Made by a program: the position numbers and the translations under genes | Origin: Balneolales bacterium | GTDB taxonomy: Bacteria > Bacteroidota > Rhodothermia > Balneolales > Cyclonatronaceae | Assembly (NCBI GenBank): GCA_020832405.1 | Contig: JAFIET010000039.1 | Span: forward strand, 1-36,179 | DNA length: 36,179 bases | Direction: 5' to 3' | Shown here: positions 34,214 through 36,179 of the stretch, piece by piece | Layout of the letters: the number at the start of each line of letters is the position of its first letter | How positions within the stretch are numbered: the stretch's first letter is position 1 | Notes under the pieces: generated by a model | Databases searched by the model: none | Told to the model about the DNA's origin: nothing | Seen by the model: only the letters and a program-made list of their open reading frames with translations

Positions 34214-36064
34214 TTACGGGCGGCGGAACACTTTTTCGTCCAGCAGGTTCTCAGGATTATCCACATACCAGTCAGGGAAGAGCTCGCCGCCGCTTTGCGC
34301 CCATGCGTTGTAGTTTACATAGGCTTCATTTATGGCTACCTGACTCAGCGGGTACACAAAAGGCACCGGGATGTTGATGGCCCAGTTCAGGCCTTCGCGG
34401 CTCGTGTAGAAGACGCCGGCTTCAGGATTTGTGATGTCGCTTGCCTCGCCAAACAGTTCTGTATTTGCCAGTGATGTCGGCGGCATGCCTTTCAGGTGTA
34501 CTTCGTGGCCGCGGCCGCCGAAGGCTTCGCCGTTACGAATACCGTGAATGAAGATGAACGGGTTGTAAGGAGGATTGCCTACCTGTGCGCGGCTCAGCGG
34601 GCTGCTGAAAGTGATGGTTGTTTCGATTACATCGTACTCCGTAAAGCGGCCTGCAAGCACATTTGAGAAGGTCGGCATACTATCTGTTGAGTTATCCCAC
34701 AGGATTACTACTGCGCTGTCCTGATTTGCTTCGGTACCGTTTGCGTTGTTGGTTACCAGGCTGGTGCTGAACCGCTGCCCGTTCACCGAGGCCACCGCAG
34801 ATGAGGCAAATGGGAACTGATACCCGAAACCCGTTCTGAGTACACCACCGATGGCGCGGATTTGGTGCGTCATTTCGATGCGGATAATCTCGTTATTGCT
34901 GTTGGTGATCTCGCGGATGTTGTAGCCGAGCACCAGGTCGTTCATGTCGTAGTCGCCGAAACCGGGCCAGTTGTCTTCGAAGGCCAGGGTACCGAATACG
35001 TTGGCTGCAGGGTAGTGGTTTACAAACTCAGTTTGGTTGCTCGTGCCGCCTGTGGGTGCACATGTTGATGTATCAGTAGCATTTGTGCCTTCAATTACGA
35101 TGTCGTCCAGTGCCCCACGATTACTGCCACCCACTTCAAGGAAGTTCCAGATCAACCGGCGAACGCCTGTCAGCTCAGATGGTATATTTACTGTTGCATC
35201 AATCACCACATCACTTTGATTTGGCGAGTACTCCTGCACGTAAAGCGGGTTAGCTGTATCAACATTTCCGTGAACATCAGTATAATACAGCCCTAAAATT
35301 GACCGGCGGGTATTTGGGTTACCGCTTTGCGTCCATCTGAATGTAATTGTACCGGTACCGTTAAAATCTACCCATGGTGAAGTAATTGAATTTGGAAAAC
35401 TGTTACCATCAGGGTTCTGTGTTCTGAATGCATCGCCATCTATAGATGAACCATTTACCTGACCACCCACGAATACCCAGCAGAGCGCCTCATAAGCGTT
35501 TGTATTACCTAACTCAAAGTCGTTTGTTACCGGAGATCCGGTGTTGTTCAAACCTGCGCCAGCAGCCTCGCCTGTAGTTACAAAACCTTGATCTGTTGGC
35601 GCATCAGATGTGCCGCGAAGCAGACCGGTTTCAGACTGGCTTTCATCGCGCTTGGTTACCACGTTAACCTGAGCTGAATTTCCGGAAAGCTCAACTTTGT
35701 GTGCACTCATCAAACCGTTTGGCAGCGTTGAAAGCACCCAGAGGTCTTCCCGCACATGTCCGCCGATATTGAGGTCAAGGGCACGGCTCTGACCTGCCGT
35801 AAGAGGGGTTTCACGAATGACGTTACCACCCATAAACGGGTGTCCGTCATATACCCGGATTAGTGTGCGTTCTGCTGCAATGTCTGAAGCCCGTACATTT
35901 AGGGTTATATCTTTTGTGGTAGTAAAATTAAAGCCTGCTGGTATATTCAGTTTATCAGATGGTACATCATCAACCGTAGATACCATATCGCAGGAGCTCA
36001 GGAAAAACATACCTGCAAAAAGCAGTGCAAGTCCGGATGTTTTTATATTTATAAAGCTTTTCAT
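34214..36064 (-). CDS. LruC-domain lipoprotein
   Basis: 616 residues. The lipobox LSSC gives Cys25. An N-terminal region of about 150 residues is unrecognised. It is followed by a MAM/jelly-roll-like part (NDFELGNTNAYEALCWVFVG to GALDDIVIEG). The C-terminal 270 residues are the LruC domain: FEDNWPGFGDYDMNDLVLGY with the acidic DYDMND stretch that looks calcium-binding, IRIEMTHQIRAIGG, PFIFIHGIRNGEAFGGRGHEVHL and WAINIPVPFVYPLSQVAINEAY. LruC domains occur in surface or outer-membrane lipoproteins of Bacteroidota and Leptospira; function is unknown. It is monocistronic, with its own terminator, and its promoter lies at or beyond 36065-36179, where I see no clear box. Confidence 0.87.
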   Translation of the reverse strand: MKSFINIKTSGLALLFAGMFFLSSCDMVSTVDDVPSDKLNIPAGFNFTTTKDITLNVRASDIAAERTLIRVYDGHPFMGGNVIRETPLTAGQSRALDLNIGGHVREDLWVLSTLPNGLMSAHKVELSGNSAQVNVVTKRDESQSETGLLRGTSDAPTDQGFVTTGEAAGAGLNNTGSPVTNDFELGNTNAYEALCWVFVGGQVNGSSIDGDAFRTQNPDGNSFPNSITSPWVDFNGTGTITFRWTQSGNPNTRRSILGLYYTDVHGNVDTANPLYVQEYSPNQSDVVIDATVNIPSELTGVRRLIWNFLEVGGSNRGALDDIVIEGTNATDTSTCAPTGGTSNQTEFVNHYPAANVFGTLAFEDNWPGFGDYDMNDLVLGYNIREITNSNNEIIRIEMTHQIRAIGGVLRTGFGYQFPFASSAVASVNGQRFSTSLVTNNANGTEANQDSAVVILWDNSTDSMPTFSNVLAGRFTEYDVIETTITFSSPLSRAQVGNPPYNPFIFIHGIRNGEAFGGRGHEVHLKGMPPTSLANTELFGEASDITNPEAGVFYTSREGLNWAINIPVPFVYPLSQVAINEAYVNYNAWAQSGGELFPDWYVDNPENLLDEKVFRRP

Positions 36065-36179
36065 AATGAGTACCGTGTTGCGCGTGTGGGTTGTTTTATT
36101 AAATCAGGTTTGTTTTTTTTCGAAGCACCTTTATGTATAGGTGTATTTTCTGAATCTAAAGTAAGGGTAAAAACACTGT

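Overview
The window comes from a Gram-negative member of the Bacteroidota/Balneolota/Rhodothermota group. Evidence: a SusC/SusD pair, TonB-dependent receptors (TBDRs) with N-terminal carboxypeptidase-regulatory-like domains, two exported proteins ending in type IX secretion (T9SS) sorting domains of the 'NYPNPFNPTTNI' kind, an LruC-domain lipoprotein, little Shine-Dalgarno signal before starts, and several TAnnTTTG -7 boxes. Base composition is mid-GC with GC-rich housekeeping genes. The T9SS domain style favours Balneolota or a relative, but I cannot fix the genus.

Layout. 1-7.5 kb, mostly plus strand: end of mnmE, meaB, an acyl-CoA dehydrogenase, a 169-bp tandem repeat array leading into an AAA/DUF4143 ATPase, a THUMP-like methyltransferase, a small unknown protein, a TPR protein and an RluA-family pseudouridine synthase. 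7.5-8.3 kb: a minus-strand methyltransferase. 8.9-13.5 kb: a two-gene plus-strand operon of a TBDR and a GDSL/SGNH lipoprotein. 13.8-17.9 kb: a FecA-like TBDR (minus) divergent from protoporphyrinogen oxidase (plus), with paired inverted boxes and a bulged palindrome between them. 18-20.7 kb: a membrane metallophosphoesterase and metK (minus). 20.8-22.1 kb: a small membrane zinc-knuckle protein and a T9SS cargo protein. 22.9-27.5 kb: susC-susD. 27.7-30.7 kb: ruvB and an ABC-F (Uup-type) ATPase. 31-36 kb: a CotH-kinase T9SS protein and an LruC lipoprotein, both minus strand.

How it fits together. Much of the window serves the cell surface: three TonB-dependent uptake systems with different partners (esterase lipoprotein, none, SusD), T9SS cargo and lipoproteins. 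MeaB and the short/branched-chain-like acyl-CoA dehydrogenase point to branched-chain amino acid and propionyl/methylmalonyl-CoA metabolism. FecA-like uptake beside a heme-synthesis gene suggests iron-linked control.

Best candidates for something undescribed: (1) the repeat array upstream of the DUF4143 ATPase, which looks like a multiplied promoter/operator; (2) the twin 23-bp inverted boxes plus palindrome between the FecA-like receptor and protoporphyrinogen oxidase; (3) the TBDR/GDSL lipoprotein pair; (4) a polytopic metallophosphoesterase with an internal twin-arginine motif. I saw no rRNA, tRNA, CRISPR array, insertion sequence or prophage.
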